Below, one piece after another: positions 15,910 through 25,163 of a DNA stretch of 64,000 bases; the first letter of the stretch is position 1; each line of letters starts with the position of its first letter. Source of the DNA: Yoonia ponticola (GTDB lineage Bacteria > Pseudomonadota > Alphaproteobacteria > Rhodobacterales > Rhodobacteraceae). The position numbers were made by a program, and so were the translations under genes. The notes below the pieces were generated by a model. It saw only the letters and a list, made by a program, of their open reading frames with translations, was not told the DNA's origin and did not search any database. The stretch is from the NCBI RefSeq assembly GCF_014199395.1, contig NZ_JACIJM010000006.1, forward strand, positions 1-64,000, in the 5' to 3' direction.

Positions 15910-16904
15910 GGTCGCGTGACCTGCCGTTCCAGTGCCCATCCTTCGGATTTTAGCAGTTCAATCACGCCCAATTCACCCGGCAAATGCGCCGCGCCCACGG
16001 CGATGACGATATTGTCGTGGGTTGTCGCGGCGTCCGTGATGACCGGCAACCAATTCAGGTTGCGTTGGTCCAACAACAACTCTTGAGTTTCCAACATCTG
16101 CGCGGCGGCGTCTTCCTCTGACATGCCCGTCAATTCGCGGGAGGCGATTTGGCTTACTTCCCAAACGCGGGCGACTTGTTCAGAGAAGTAGGCATCTAAC
16201 ATGGCGACGAACAGGGATTGCTGATCAGCCGCGTCGATCAGGCCAAGTTGCAGTAGCTCGATTTGTTCTTGCTGCGTCCCTTCTGTCATAATGTTGATCA
16301 GCGTTTCCCAGCTTTCGAGGGCTTGCAGGGGGACGCCCGACGCTTCTGCATCTGCGATCAACATGTGATCTAACCCGCGTTTTCCGCTAGCAATTTCAGC
16401 CATAGCGCAAGCAGGTGCGGCGAGCATCAGAGACAAATACCACGGTTGAAATTTCGCGACAAAGAATGACGGCAGGCCGCGATCAGTGGCGGCTTGTTCG
16501 ACCTTGGCCCAGGTTTCTGGCGTTAACAATTCGGGCAGGGTGGGGCCATCATTGATCAAATAGAGGTCCGGATTGTTGATAAACGCCTCTTGCATCGCGG
16601 CTTCTTCTGCGCCGGTGGCTTCGACCATCATCAAATCGGCGTTTGTGATTGCGGGTGTCATGCGGGCGCGTATCGCGTCGAGGCGCGCGTCATAGACGTG
16701 CATTGTGCCAACGATGGTTAACGTCGTGTCGCCTTTGGTCGCGGTCCAGATCAGGCCCGTGTTGTTCGGGGTCGCCGCAACGGCGCCAGCGATTTCAATG
16801 CGTTGCGCCTCTGCCAATTGGTTCAGATAGCTTTCGCCAGAACATAGGGCAAAGGCGGGCAGGGCGGTGAGGCTAACAAATACGGTGAGGGCTGCGCGAA
16901 ACAT
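15906..16904 (-). CDS. TraB/GumN-family protein, exported
   Basis: The 332-residue protein begins with a signal peptide (MFRAALTVFVSLTALPAFA, residues 1-19). The TraB/PrgY/GumN core is present: TIVGTMHVYDARLDAI contains the GxxH-type motif, and a second one, AVGAAHLPGELGVIELL, lies near the C terminus. The fold is related to Tiki proteases, with two metal-binding GX2H motifs. A periplasmic peptidase-like role is possible but unproven. It is coupled to the downstream DUF6500-type gene and is transcribed away from groES. Confidence 0.83.
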   Translation of the reverse strand: MFRAALTVFVSLTALPAFALCSGESYLNQLAEAQRIEIAGAVAATPNNTGLIWTATKGDTTLTIVGTMHVYDARLDAIRARMTPAITNADLMMVEATGAEEAAMQEAFINNPDLYLINDGPTLPELLTPETWAKVEQAATDRGLPSFFVAKFQPWYLSLMLAAPACAMAEIASGKRGLDHMLIADAEASGVPLQALESWETLINIMTEGTQQEQIELLQLGLIDAADQQSLFVAMLDAYFSEQVARVWEVSQIASRELTGMSEEDAAAQMLETQELLLDQRNLNWLPVITDAATTHDNIVIAVGAAHLPGELGVIELLKSEGWALERQVTRP

Positions 16905-17003
16905 AAGCGTCCTTTTGGGGAACCAATTTTACGAAAATGTAACCTGTCTGGCCTAGGGTTCCAAAGGGAATTTACCGTCCTTCAAAAAATCCAATTCGGT
17001 GTG

Positions 17004-17066
17004 TTGACACACAGTAGTGCCCTGCCTACCTATGCATCGTTAGCACTCGTCGAGCATGAGTGATAA
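17004..17066 (+). promoter_or_regulatory. groESL promoter and CIRCE operator
   Basis: A TTGACA -35 box (17004-17009) and a TACCTA -10-like box (17027-17032) are 17 bp apart. They are followed directly by a CIRCE element at 17040-17066: TTAGCACTC, 9-nt spacer, GAGTGATAA. One base differs from the consensus right arm (GAGTGCTAA). CIRCE is bound by the HrcA repressor, so groES-groEL should be HrcA-controlled. hrcA itself is not in the window. Confidence 0.9.
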
Positions 17067-17100
17067 CACCAGTTTTAACGCGAACAAGGAGAGTTCGGAG

Positions 17101-17388
17101 ATGGCATTTACACCACTGCATGACCGCGTGTTGGTTCGTCGTATCGAAGGCGACGAAAAAACTAAAGGCGGCCTGATCATTCCAGACGCTGCGAAAGAAA
17201 AGCCTTCTGAAGGCGAAATCGTATCTGCGGGTACGGGCGCACGTAAAGACAGCGGTGAGCTGATCGCAATGGACGTCAAAGCAGGCGACAAAGTTCTGTT
17301 CGGCAAATGGTCCGGCACAGAAGTTAAAGTCGACGGCGAAGACCTGTTGATCATGAAAGAAAGCGACATCCTCGGTATCATTACCTGA
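17101..17388 (+). CDS. groES: Co-chaperonin GroES
   Basis: The 95-residue length and start ([16 protein letters not shown]) are standard. The mobile loop that contacts GroEL lies in [20 protein letters not shown] (residues about 19-38). The C-terminal half has [20 protein letters not shown] and ILGII. It caps the GroEL ring during ATP-driven protein folding. AAGGAG before the ATG gives a strong ribosome binding site, and groEL follows 61 bp downstream. Confidence 0.98.
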   Translation: MAFTPLHDRVLVRRIEGDEKTKGGLIIPDAAKEKPSEGEIVSAGTGARKDSGELIAMDVKAGDKVLFGKWSGTEVKVDGEDLLIMKESDILGIIT

Positions 17389-17422
17389 TTTGGATGGGTG
17401 CCTTCGGGCATCACCGCTTTGA

Positions 17423-19096
<1,674 letters not shown>

Positions 19097-19181
19097 TCAC
19101 TTTCGACTTTGTCGGAAGTGATGCGGGTGATCGCGGTTTTTGAATAAAAGTCGCGAGACCCCACACCGCTCAATTAAAAAG

Positions 19182-19212
19182 AAGGGCGCTCCGATTGGGG
19201 CGCCCTTTTTCG
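19182..19212 (+). terminator. Rho-independent terminator after groEL
   Basis: An AAGGGCGC/GCGCCCTT stem with a 10-nt loop is followed by a run of T. The symmetry, with A residues on the left, may let it also serve the converging dienelactone hydrolase gene. Confidence 0.9.
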
Positions 19213-19227
19213 TTTATCTGCGGTGGT

Positions 19228-20115
19228 TTAGGTCAGGTGCGTATTGAACCAGCCGATGGTCCGTTCCCATGACAATTCCGCTTTTTCAGCGTCGTAACGC
19301 GGGGTGCTATCATTGTGGAAACCGTGGTTCGCGCCCTCATAGATATACGCCTCGTAGGTCTTGTCGTTGGCGTCCAAGGCCTCTTTGAATGCGGGCCAAC
19401 CTTCGTTAATGCGCTCGTCCAATTCACCGTATTGCATCAGCAGCGGGGCTTGGATTTTCGGCACATCCCCGACCGATGCTTGGCGACCATAATACGGCAC
19501 GCCGGCCCCCATCTCAGGGTAGGCCACGGCCAGCGCATTCACCACGCCACCGCCGTAACAGAAACCCACAGCACCGACTTTGCCAGTGCTGTCTTCACGT
19601 TCCAGCAGGTGCTCAAAGCCCGCGAAAAAGTCGTTCATCAACGCGGTGCCGTCGACCGTTTGTTGCAGATCGCGCCCGTCCGCATCATTGCCCGGATAAC
19701 CGCCAACAGAGGTCAGACCGTCAGGTGCCAGCGCCATAAAGCCAGCCTTGGCCACGCGCCGCGCGACGTCTTCGATATACGGATTCAAGCCGCGATTCTC
19801 GTGGATGACCAGCACGGCAGGCAACGGCCCTTCGACGCCAGCAGGACGCACAAGATAACCGCGCACGTCGCCAGTGCCGTTGGGTGACGGGTAAGTGATA
19901 TAGTCGGCCACGATGTCTTCGTCGTTGAACGACACTTGCTCTGCCATCGCGTAATTCGGGCTGAGCATGTTCAAAAGAGCCATCGCCGTGACGCCGCCAA
20001 CAGCGTAACGTCCTGCTTTATCTAGGAATTCACGCTTAGTGATTTTCCCATGTGCGTAAAAGTCGTACAAGTCTAACAGGCCTTGGTCAAAGTCCTTTGC
20101 CGTCATCCGGTTCAT
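19228..20115 (-). CDS. Dienelactone hydrolase-family protein
   Basis: This 295-residue alpha/beta hydrolase has the DLH triad: Cys186 in GFCYGGG, Asp233 in YGELDERIN and His264 in GANHGFHND, plus the Glu of IHENRG (about 106). The N-terminal 60 residues include a hydrophobic stretch (VGGVTAMALLNMLSPNYAMA) that looks like an export signal. There is no twin-arginine, though a KRE lies ahead of it. Family members hydrolyse dienelactones from chloroaromatic or catechol breakdown, or other small esters. No aromatic-degradation genes are nearby, so its substrate here is unknown. Confidence 0.82.
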   Translation of the reverse strand: MNRMTAKDFDQGLLDLYDFYAHGKITKREFLDKAGRYAVGGVTAMALLNMLSPNYAMAEQVSFNDEDIVADYITYPSPNGTGDVRGYLVRPAGVEGPLPAVLVIHENRGLNPYIEDVARRVAKAGFMALAPDGLTSVGGYPGNDADGRDLQQTVDGTALMNDFFAGFEHLLEREDSTGKVGAVGFCYGGGVVNALAVAYPEMGAGVPYYGRQASVGDVPKIQAPLLMQYGELDERINEGWPAFKEALDANDKTYEAYIYEGANHGFHNDSTPRYDAEKAELSWERTIGWFNTHLT

Positions 20116-20234
20116 CTGTGGTGCTCCCTTGAGTTGCGCTTCGCGTTCTGCGTGTGCGGAGTGTAGCGCGATTGTGTAACGGCGCTAGGCGTCTTGCGCT
20201 TGTTCTCTTGTCACGATTTCGACAGATAAGCGGC

Positions 20235-21071
20235 ATGAAGTTATTTATCCTCGTGACCCTAACGATGGTCGCCTTTGCAGCAAATTCAATCCTGAACCGC
20301 GTGGGCGTCGCGACCTACGGCATGGACCCGATGGGTTTCGCCGTGATCCGCACCTTAGCAGGGGCGGTGACGTTAACCATTCTAGTGGTGCTGCGCGGGA
20401 CAGGCGGCATGGCGCTGTGGAACCGCAAACGCGGGGCAGGGGCGGTCGCATTGGCGATCTACATGATCGGATTTTCGTGGTCGTATCTGACACTAGGCGC
20501 GGGGCTTGGCGCGTTAATCTTATTCGGCGTCCTACAAGTCGTAATGTTCGGCTGGGCCGTCATCGAAGGGCAGCGCATTGCACCAATCCGCTGGCTGGGC
20601 GCTGGCGTCGCGATGATTGGACTTGTGGTGTTGCTCTGGCCCGGCGGCGGTGCTGCTGTCCCATTCGCAGGGGCCATGGTGATGGCATTGGCAGGCGTCG
20701 CATGGGCAGCCTATACGTTGCTTGGACGCGGTGAACCGGACGCATTGGCCGCATCCGCTGGCAACTTTGTACTGTGTTTTCCGTTGGTTGTCGGATTATT
20801 GGCCATCGTGGATATGGGGTCGTTAACCATGTCAGGCGTTCTCGTTGCCGTCACGGCGGGGGCATTAACGTCCGGTTTAGGTTACGCGCTCTGGTATCGT
20901 TGCCTACCGCAATTGGCGACGGTCACGGCGGCCGTAGCGCAACTATCCGTGCCAGTGATCGCAGTGGCGGCAGGGGTGTTTTTGCTGGCAGAACCCGTGA
21001 CGCAACGTCTGCTGATCGCGGGTATATTAGTGCTGGGCGGCATCGCGATTTCGTTAAAACCGTCGCGTTAA
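20235..21071 (+). CDS. EamA/DMT-family exporter
   Basis: I chose ATG 20235 (MKLFILVTLTMVAFAANSIL). The 278-residue protein has about ten hydrophobic helices arranged as two EamA repeats; the second begins near VPFAGAMVMALAGVAWAAYTLL. Proteins of the drug/metabolite transporter superfamily export amino acids, metabolites or drugs. The substrate is not predictable. Its stop overlaps the stop of the Nudix gene on the other strand by 4 bp. Confidence 0.82.
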   Translation: MKLFILVTLTMVAFAANSILNRVGVATYGMDPMGFAVIRTLAGAVTLTILVVLRGTGGMALWNRKRGAGAVALAIYMIGFSWSYLTLGAGLGALILFGVLQVVMFGWAVIEGQRIAPIRWLGAGVAMIGLVVLLWPGGGAAVPFAGAMVMALAGVAWAAYTLLGRGEPDALAASAGNFVLCFPLVVGLLAIVDMGSLTMSGVLVAVTAGALTSGLGYALWYRCLPQLATVTAAVAQLSVPVIAVAAGVFLLAEPVTQRLLIAGILVLGGIAISLKPSR

Positions 21072-21514
21072 CGAATTATCGGTTCTAAGGGATCGTAATT
21101 AGGTGCATCCGCATCCTGCCATGCAACGGCGGCAAGGCTATCGGGCTTGACCTGCATCGCCGCCATTTCAGCGCGTGTCACCCATTTGCGATTGTCCACG
21201 ATACCTTCTGGATCTTGCCAGTTGTCGGTTAACGTCCCGCTGGCAAGCGTGCAGTGGAAATACACATCAACCTGATGATAGTCGCGGTCCACATCATTGA
21301 ACTCATTGACCAAACAGACGTCACCGATGTGGACGCGCAGGCCGGTTTCTTCCATGAGTTCACGGTGAAGATTATCCGGCAAGCTCGCGTGTGCATCAAC
21401 GCCGCCGCCGGGCGCGCACCAAAGATCATCGCGACCTCGCCACGCATTAACTAAAAGTAGACGATTCTCGTGCATAAGCACGGCACGAACAGCAAGACGA
21501 GGTGGCTTTGACAT
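21068..21514 (-). CDS. Nudix hydrolase
   Basis: The 148-residue protein carries a Nudix box: GGGVDAHASLPDNLHRELME with RELMEETGL at residues 51-59. The metal-binding RExxEE core is intact, but the first Glu of the consensus (GX5E) is Ala or Ser here, a common divergence. Nudix enzymes cleave nucleoside diphosphates linked to another moiety, such as oxidised nucleotides, ADP-ribose or capped molecules. The substrate is unknown. It converges with the EamA gene. Confidence 0.85.
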   Translation of the reverse strand: MSKPPRLAVRAVLMHENRLLLVNAWRGRDDLWCAPGGGVDAHASLPDNLHRELMEETGLRVHIGDVCLVNEFNDVDRDYHQVDVYFHCTLASGTLTDNWQDPEGIVDNRKWVTRAEMAAMQVKPDSLAAVAWQDADAPNYDPLEPIIR

Positions 21515-21596
21515 ACGTTAGATTTGGCGTTTTGTCGCTTATGACGCAAGGGCGTTATCGATTTGGACTACCAAAGCGCAAAGTGAATGCTAAATC

Positions 21597-22358
21597 ATGC
21601 GAATGAGAGTAGCATTGTTTTCCGCGATAGTTTTGATCGGTTGCGCACCGATTGCCCAAGGGCTCGTACACGCGGCCCCACGTTCGGCGCAGGAATGCGT
21701 TGTCCTGTTACATGGTTTGGCACGCAGCGAGGTGTCGCTGGCGCCGATGGCGGCTGTGCTCGAATCTGCGGGATACCAAGTTATCAATCGCGGGTATCCT
21801 TCCACTGAAGACCCGATCGAGGACTTGGTTCACAATCAAGTGCGTGACGATGTTGCTGCCTGCGGTAGCCGTCGGGTGAATTTTGTGACGCATTCGATGG
21901 GCGGCATCTTGGCTCGCGCGTGGTTAACCGAGAATAGACCCGAAAATATGGGGCGCGTTGTCATGCTCGCGCCGCCGAACCAAGGCTCTGAATTGGTTGA
22001 TGTTTTCGGAGATTTTGCGCCGTTTGAATGGATCCATGGCCCTGCTGGACTTCAGTTGGGGACCGAGGCGACATCTGTACCGAACCAACTGGACACTGTT
22101 CGCTATGAGATCGGAATTATTGCGGGCGATCAATCGCTGAACCCAGTCTATTCCGCGCTGATTGACGGCCCGGACGATGGCAAGGTTTCAGTCGAAAGTA
22201 CCCGTTTGGAAGAGATGGACGACCATATTGTTCTGCCGGTGACGCACACGTTTATGATGAACAATCCGCTGGTGATTGCTCAGGTGCAAGCTTTCCTAAG
22301 CACTGGACGTTTTGATCGCGAGCTTAGCTTTGGCGAAGTAGTGTTCGGGCTCGAATAG
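21597..22358 (+). CDS. Alpha/beta-hydrolase lipase/esterase, exported
   Basis: The 253-residue protein begins with an export signal; LIGC at residues 13-16 resembles a lipobox, so it may be a lipoprotein, although cleavage after VHA (24-26) is an alternative. The oxyanion region is LLHGLARS (38-44), and the nucleophile is Ser100 in VTHSMGG. The acid and His probably lie in [13 protein letters not shown] and [11 protein letters not shown]. It resembles the EstA/lipase class 2 proteins acting on esters in the periplasm or outer leaflet. Two hairpins separate it from the converging purK. Confidence 0.8.
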   Translation: MRMRVALFSAIVLIGCAPIAQGLVHAAPRSAQECVVLLHGLARSEVSLAPMAAVLESAGYQVINRGYPSTEDPIEDLVHNQVRDDVAACGSRRVNFVTHSMGGILARAWLTENRPENMGRVVMLAPPNQGSELVDVFGDFAPFEWIHGPAGLQLGTEATSVPNQLDTVRYEIGIIAGDQSLNPVYSALIDGPDDGKVSVESTRLEEMDDHIVLPVTHTFMMNNPLVIAQVQAFLSTGRFDRELSFGEVVFGLE

Positions 22359-22360
22359 CG

Positions 22361-22402
22361 CGATTTTTCACGAAAAATCGTACAAATTTTCTGGAAAATT
22401 TG
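22361..22402. terminator. Tandem hairpins between lipase and purK
   Basis: Two perfect inverted repeats lie side by side: CGATTTTTCACGAAAAATCG (22361-22380) and CAAATTTTC-TG-GAAAATTTG (22383-22402). They sit between converging stops, so they probably terminate both genes. The first recurs identically at 36365-36384, and the second is similar to 33818-33837. Confidence 0.65.
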
Positions 22403-22419
22403 ACGCCTAGCCTTGAAGA

Positions 22420-23490
22420 CTACGCATTACCCGTAATTCGGTTAATATGTCCCATCTTACGGCCCGCTTTTACGTCAGCTTTACCATAAAGATGGATCGC
22501 CGCATTGGTTTTGGCGGCCTCTGGCACGCGGTCCATATCGTCACCAATCAAGTTTTCCATCACAACGTTGCTATGCCGCGACCCATCACCCAAAGGCCAG
22601 CCTGCAACCGCCCGAATATGCTGTTCAAACTGGTCAATCACGCAGCCATTTTGCGTCCAATGTCCTGAATTATGCACACGAGGCGCAATCTCATTCACGA
22701 TAAGTCCTTGTGGCGTCACGAATAATTCGACGCCCATCACGCCAACATAGTCGAGCGCATTCAATATTCGCGCAGCCAGCAGAACCGCGTCTGTGCGCTG
22801 ACTGGGCGTCAATGTCGCAGGCACAGTTGTCGTGCTGAGAATGCCATCAACGTGGACATTTTCGCCGGGATCGTAACAGGCCACAGCGCCGTCTGGATTT
22901 CGGGCGGCGATGATCGAAATCTCGATCTTGAAGTCGACAAATCCTTCAAGGATCGCAGCGGCACCAGCCATATCGGCCAGCGCACTATCTGCTTGATCTG
23001 GCGTCATAATCCGAGCCTGACCTTTGCCATCGTAACCCATGGTGCGGGTCTTTAGGATCGCAGGCGTGCCGATGGTTTTGATCGCTTCAGCAAGGTCGTC
23101 AGCATTTTCAACATTCGCAAAAGGCGCAGTTTGCAGCCCGAGATCTCGCAGAAATGTCTTTTCAACCAGACGGTCTTGGCTGGTCGCCAAAGCTTGTCTG
23201 CCAGGGTGCAGCGGCTTGAGCGTTTCAAGAAGGTCCAGCGCAGATGTTGGAATGTTTTCAAACTCGTAGGTGATCACATCAACGGCGTTGGCGAACGCAG
23301 TAAGGGCGTCTTGGTCGTCGTAGCCCGCCGTCGTCACCGTATGCGCGACGTCCATCGCGGGTGGGTTTGCGCCCGGTTCGAAGATGTGGGTTTTCAGGCC
23401 CAAACGGGATGCCGCGATGCTTAACATACGGCCCAATTGTCCGCCGCCAAGAATTCCGATGGTCGCGCCGACGGGCAGAGGATTAGACAT
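22420..23490 (-). CDS. purK: N5-carboxyaminoimidazole ribonucleotide synthase
   Basis: PurK carboxylates AIR with ATP and bicarbonate; PurE then rearranges the product. I chose ATG 23490 ([22 protein letters not shown]); an in-frame ATG 12 bases upstream is also possible. Both overlap the end of purE. The 356-residue ATP-grasp enzyme has the N-terminal [13 protein letters not shown] loop, [24 protein letters not shown] and, near the C terminus, [14 protein letters not shown]. The purE-purK pair forms a coupled two-gene operon. Confidence 0.95.
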   Translation of the reverse strand: MSNPLPVGATIGILGGGQLGRMLSIAASRLGLKTHIFEPGANPPAMDVAHTVTTAGYDDQDALTAFANAVDVITYEFENIPTSALDLLETLKPLHPGRQALATSQDRLVEKTFLRDLGLQTAPFANVENADDLAEAIKTIGTPAILKTRTMGYDGKGQARIMTPDQADSALADMAGAAAILEGFVDFKIEISIIAARNPDGAVACYDPGENVHVDGILSTTTVPATLTPSQRTDAVLLAARILNALDYVGVMGVELFVTPQGLIVNEIAPRVHNSGHWTQNGCVIDQFEQHIRAVAGWPLGDGSRHSNVVMENLIGDDMDRVPEAAKTNAAIHLYGKADVKAGRKMGHINRITGNA

Positions 23491-23971
23491 CAGTTGGTTC
23501 ATCCGCGATCGAGGCGCTTAAATCGCTGCGCCATTTATTAAGTTTTTCAGCTAATTCAGGGTCTTGCAGCGCAAGAATGCCTGCCGCCATCAGCCCCGCG
23601 TTACACGCACCTGCGGCACCAATCGCCATGGTCGCAACGGGAAAGCCGCGTGGCATTTGCAGAATCGAATATAGGCTATCAACGCCAGATAACGCTTTGG
23701 TTTGCACAGGCACGCCGATCACGGGCACGCGCGTTTTTGACGCCATCATGCCGGGCAAATGCGCAGCACCACCGGCACCTGCGATAATCACCTGTAAACC
23801 ACGATCTACCGCGCCTTTACCATAATCCCACAGCCGATCAGGCGTGCGGTGCGCAGATACGATTTTCTTTTCATAGGGAATGCCAAGCGCGTCGAGAATA
23901 TCCGCCGCCTCTTTCATCGTGGGCCAATCAGATTGGCTACCCATAATAATGCCGACGGAAATTTCAGTCAT
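23483..23971 (-). CDS. purE: N5-carboxyaminoimidazole ribonucleotide mutase
   Basis: Class I PurE moves the carboxyl group of N5-CAIR to C4, giving CAIR in purine synthesis. The 162-residue size is standard. Signatures are [19 protein letters not shown] near the start, [14 protein letters not shown] and [17 protein letters not shown]. Its 3' end overlaps purK by 8 bp. Confidence 0.96.
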   Translation of the reverse strand: MTEISVGIIMGSQSDWPTMKEAADILDALGIPYEKKIVSAHRTPDRLWDYGKGAVDRGLQVIIAGAGGAAHLPGMMASKTRVPVIGVPVQTKALSGVDSLYSILQMPRGFPVATMAIGAAGACNAGLMAAGILALQDPELAEKLNKWRSDLSASIADEPTDV

Positions 23972-24031
23972 GTGCGTCTCGCTGCCTGTGGAAGCGGCAA
24001 TATAGCCGCGCTCGCCACGCGTGCAATGCGC

Positions 24032-24250
24032 TTATGCGATGATATCGGGGATCAAACGGTCATCAAGTTCGGCAATCGCATCTTTTAGCGACAATTTTTG
24101 TCGTTTGAGACGCTGAAGCGTTAACATGTCTGGCGCACCACGTTCGTGAAGCGCATGGATGGCGTCGTCGAGATCGCGGTGTTCTTGCTTGAGAACTGCG
24201 AGTTTCACGCGCAGAACATCGGCTTCGTCCATCTTAGCAGAGCTATTCAT
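24032..24250 (-). CDS. YdcH-family (DUF465) small coiled-coil protein
   Basis: I chose ATG 24250 (MNSSAKMDEADVLRVKLAVL); a longer frame upstream lacks family likeness. The 72-residue product is a helical hairpin with EHRDLDDAIHALHERG and the conserved LKRQKLSLKDAIAEL, diagnostic for DUF465/YdcH. The function is unknown; these are small cytosolic proteins widespread in Proteobacteria. It follows purE by 61 bp in the reverse direction of hsp20. Confidence 0.82.
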   Translation of the reverse strand: MNSSAKMDEADVLRVKLAVLKQEHRDLDDAIHALHERGAPDMLTLQRLKRQKLSLKDAIAELDDRLIPDIIA

Positions 24251-24445
24251 GCGTTTTCCTTTGTCGCGCGGCCGAGTGGTGCAGCGCCCACAGGTTTTTA
24301 TAAGGCGTGATGACCGAAACACCTAGCATTTCCTTTATTATCAACGGACTTGCAAGCGCCGCCCCGAGATACCATATTTTATACAATGGGTTGCCGTTAT
24401 CGGGACCCGCAACAGACGGTCGCTTGAAACGTAAGGACGTGTCGT

Positions 24446-24859
24446 ATGACAAAATTAACTTTGGGAACGCACCCGTTCCTGTTGGGATTTGAGCAGCTTG
24501 AACGGCTGGTCGAACGCACCGCGAAAAGCGGAAATGAAGGCTATCCCCCTTATAACATTGAACAAACGTCGGATTGTTCCTACCGGATAACACTGGCCGT
24601 TGCCGGATTCGGTGACGATGATTTGGCGATTACGGTCGAAGATAATGCACTGGTGATCCGTGGACGGCAGTCCGAAGATCAAGAAAACCGCATCTTTTTG
24701 CATCGTGGGATCGCCGCGCGGCAGTTCCAGCGGAACTTTGTTCTCGCGGACGGCGTTGATGTAGGTGAGGCCGTGATGGAAAATGGCTTGCTGCACGTCG
24801 ATTTAACACGCTCCGCGCCTGAGCAGATCGTCAAAAATATTTCAATTCGGAAGGGATAA
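24446..24859 (+). CDS. Small heat-shock protein, Hsp20/alpha-crystallin family
   Basis: The 137-residue holdase has the alpha-crystallin domain from about residue 40 (YNIEQTSDCSYRITLAVAGF) through RIFLHRGIAARQFQRNFVLA to MENGLLHVDL. It binds unfolding proteins without ATP. A CTTG at 24349-24352 with CCATATTT about 17 bp on resembles an RpoH-type promoter, but this is weak. The roughly 70-nt leader ends with a TAAGGA ribosome binding site. DUF1150 follows 4 bp after its stop, a pairing common in alphaproteobacteria. Confidence 0.88.
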   Translation: MTKLTLGTHPFLLGFEQLERLVERTAKSGNEGYPPYNIEQTSDCSYRITLAVAGFGDDDLAITVEDNALVIRGRQSEDQENRIFLHRGIAARQFQRNFVLADGVDVGEAVMENGLLHVDLTRSAPEQIVKNISIRKG

Positions 24860-24863
24860 CGCC

Positions 24864-25088
24864 ATGAACGACAAGTATATGTTCGCAAAACGCGACAAAC
24901 ACATCGTTTACCTCAAAGAGGTTGCGGCGGATGACGTGCCCGACGGTATTGATCTGGATGACCATAACCAAGGCCCTGTTTTTGCGATTCACGATGCAGA
25001 TGGCGCGCAACTAGCTGTCGCCGCCAACCGTCAAATCGCGATTCATCTGGCCCAAGCAAATGATTTGGTGCCTGTGACTTTGCACTAA
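24864..25088 (+). CDS. DUF1150-family protein
   Basis: This 74-residue soluble protein (YLKEVAADDVPDG, then PVFAIHDADGAQLAVAANR) matches DUF1150, a family characteristically encoded next to hsp20 in alphaproteobacteria. The spacing of 4 bp to hsp20 implies a shared transcript and probably a role in the same stress response. No catalytic motif is visible. A terminator follows. Confidence 0.85.
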   Translation: MNDKYMFAKRDKHIVYLKEVAADDVPDGIDLDDHNQGPVFAIHDADGAQLAVAANRQIAIHLAQANDLVPVTLH

Positions 25089-25113
25089 TATTTAGCTAAT
25101 TGGACAAAGAAAA

Positions 25114-25146
25114 AGCCCCGACGTCTTCAGACGCCGGGGCTTTTTT
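25114..25146 (+). terminator. Rho-independent terminator after hsp20-DUF1150
   Basis: A GC-rich stem (GCCCCGACGTC with GACGCCGGGGC) around a short TTCA loop is followed by six T residues. An A-rich left flank suggests it could also stop the converging sulfate-activation transcript. Confidence 0.92.
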
Positions 25147-25163
25147 GGGTCGTCAAAGGCGCA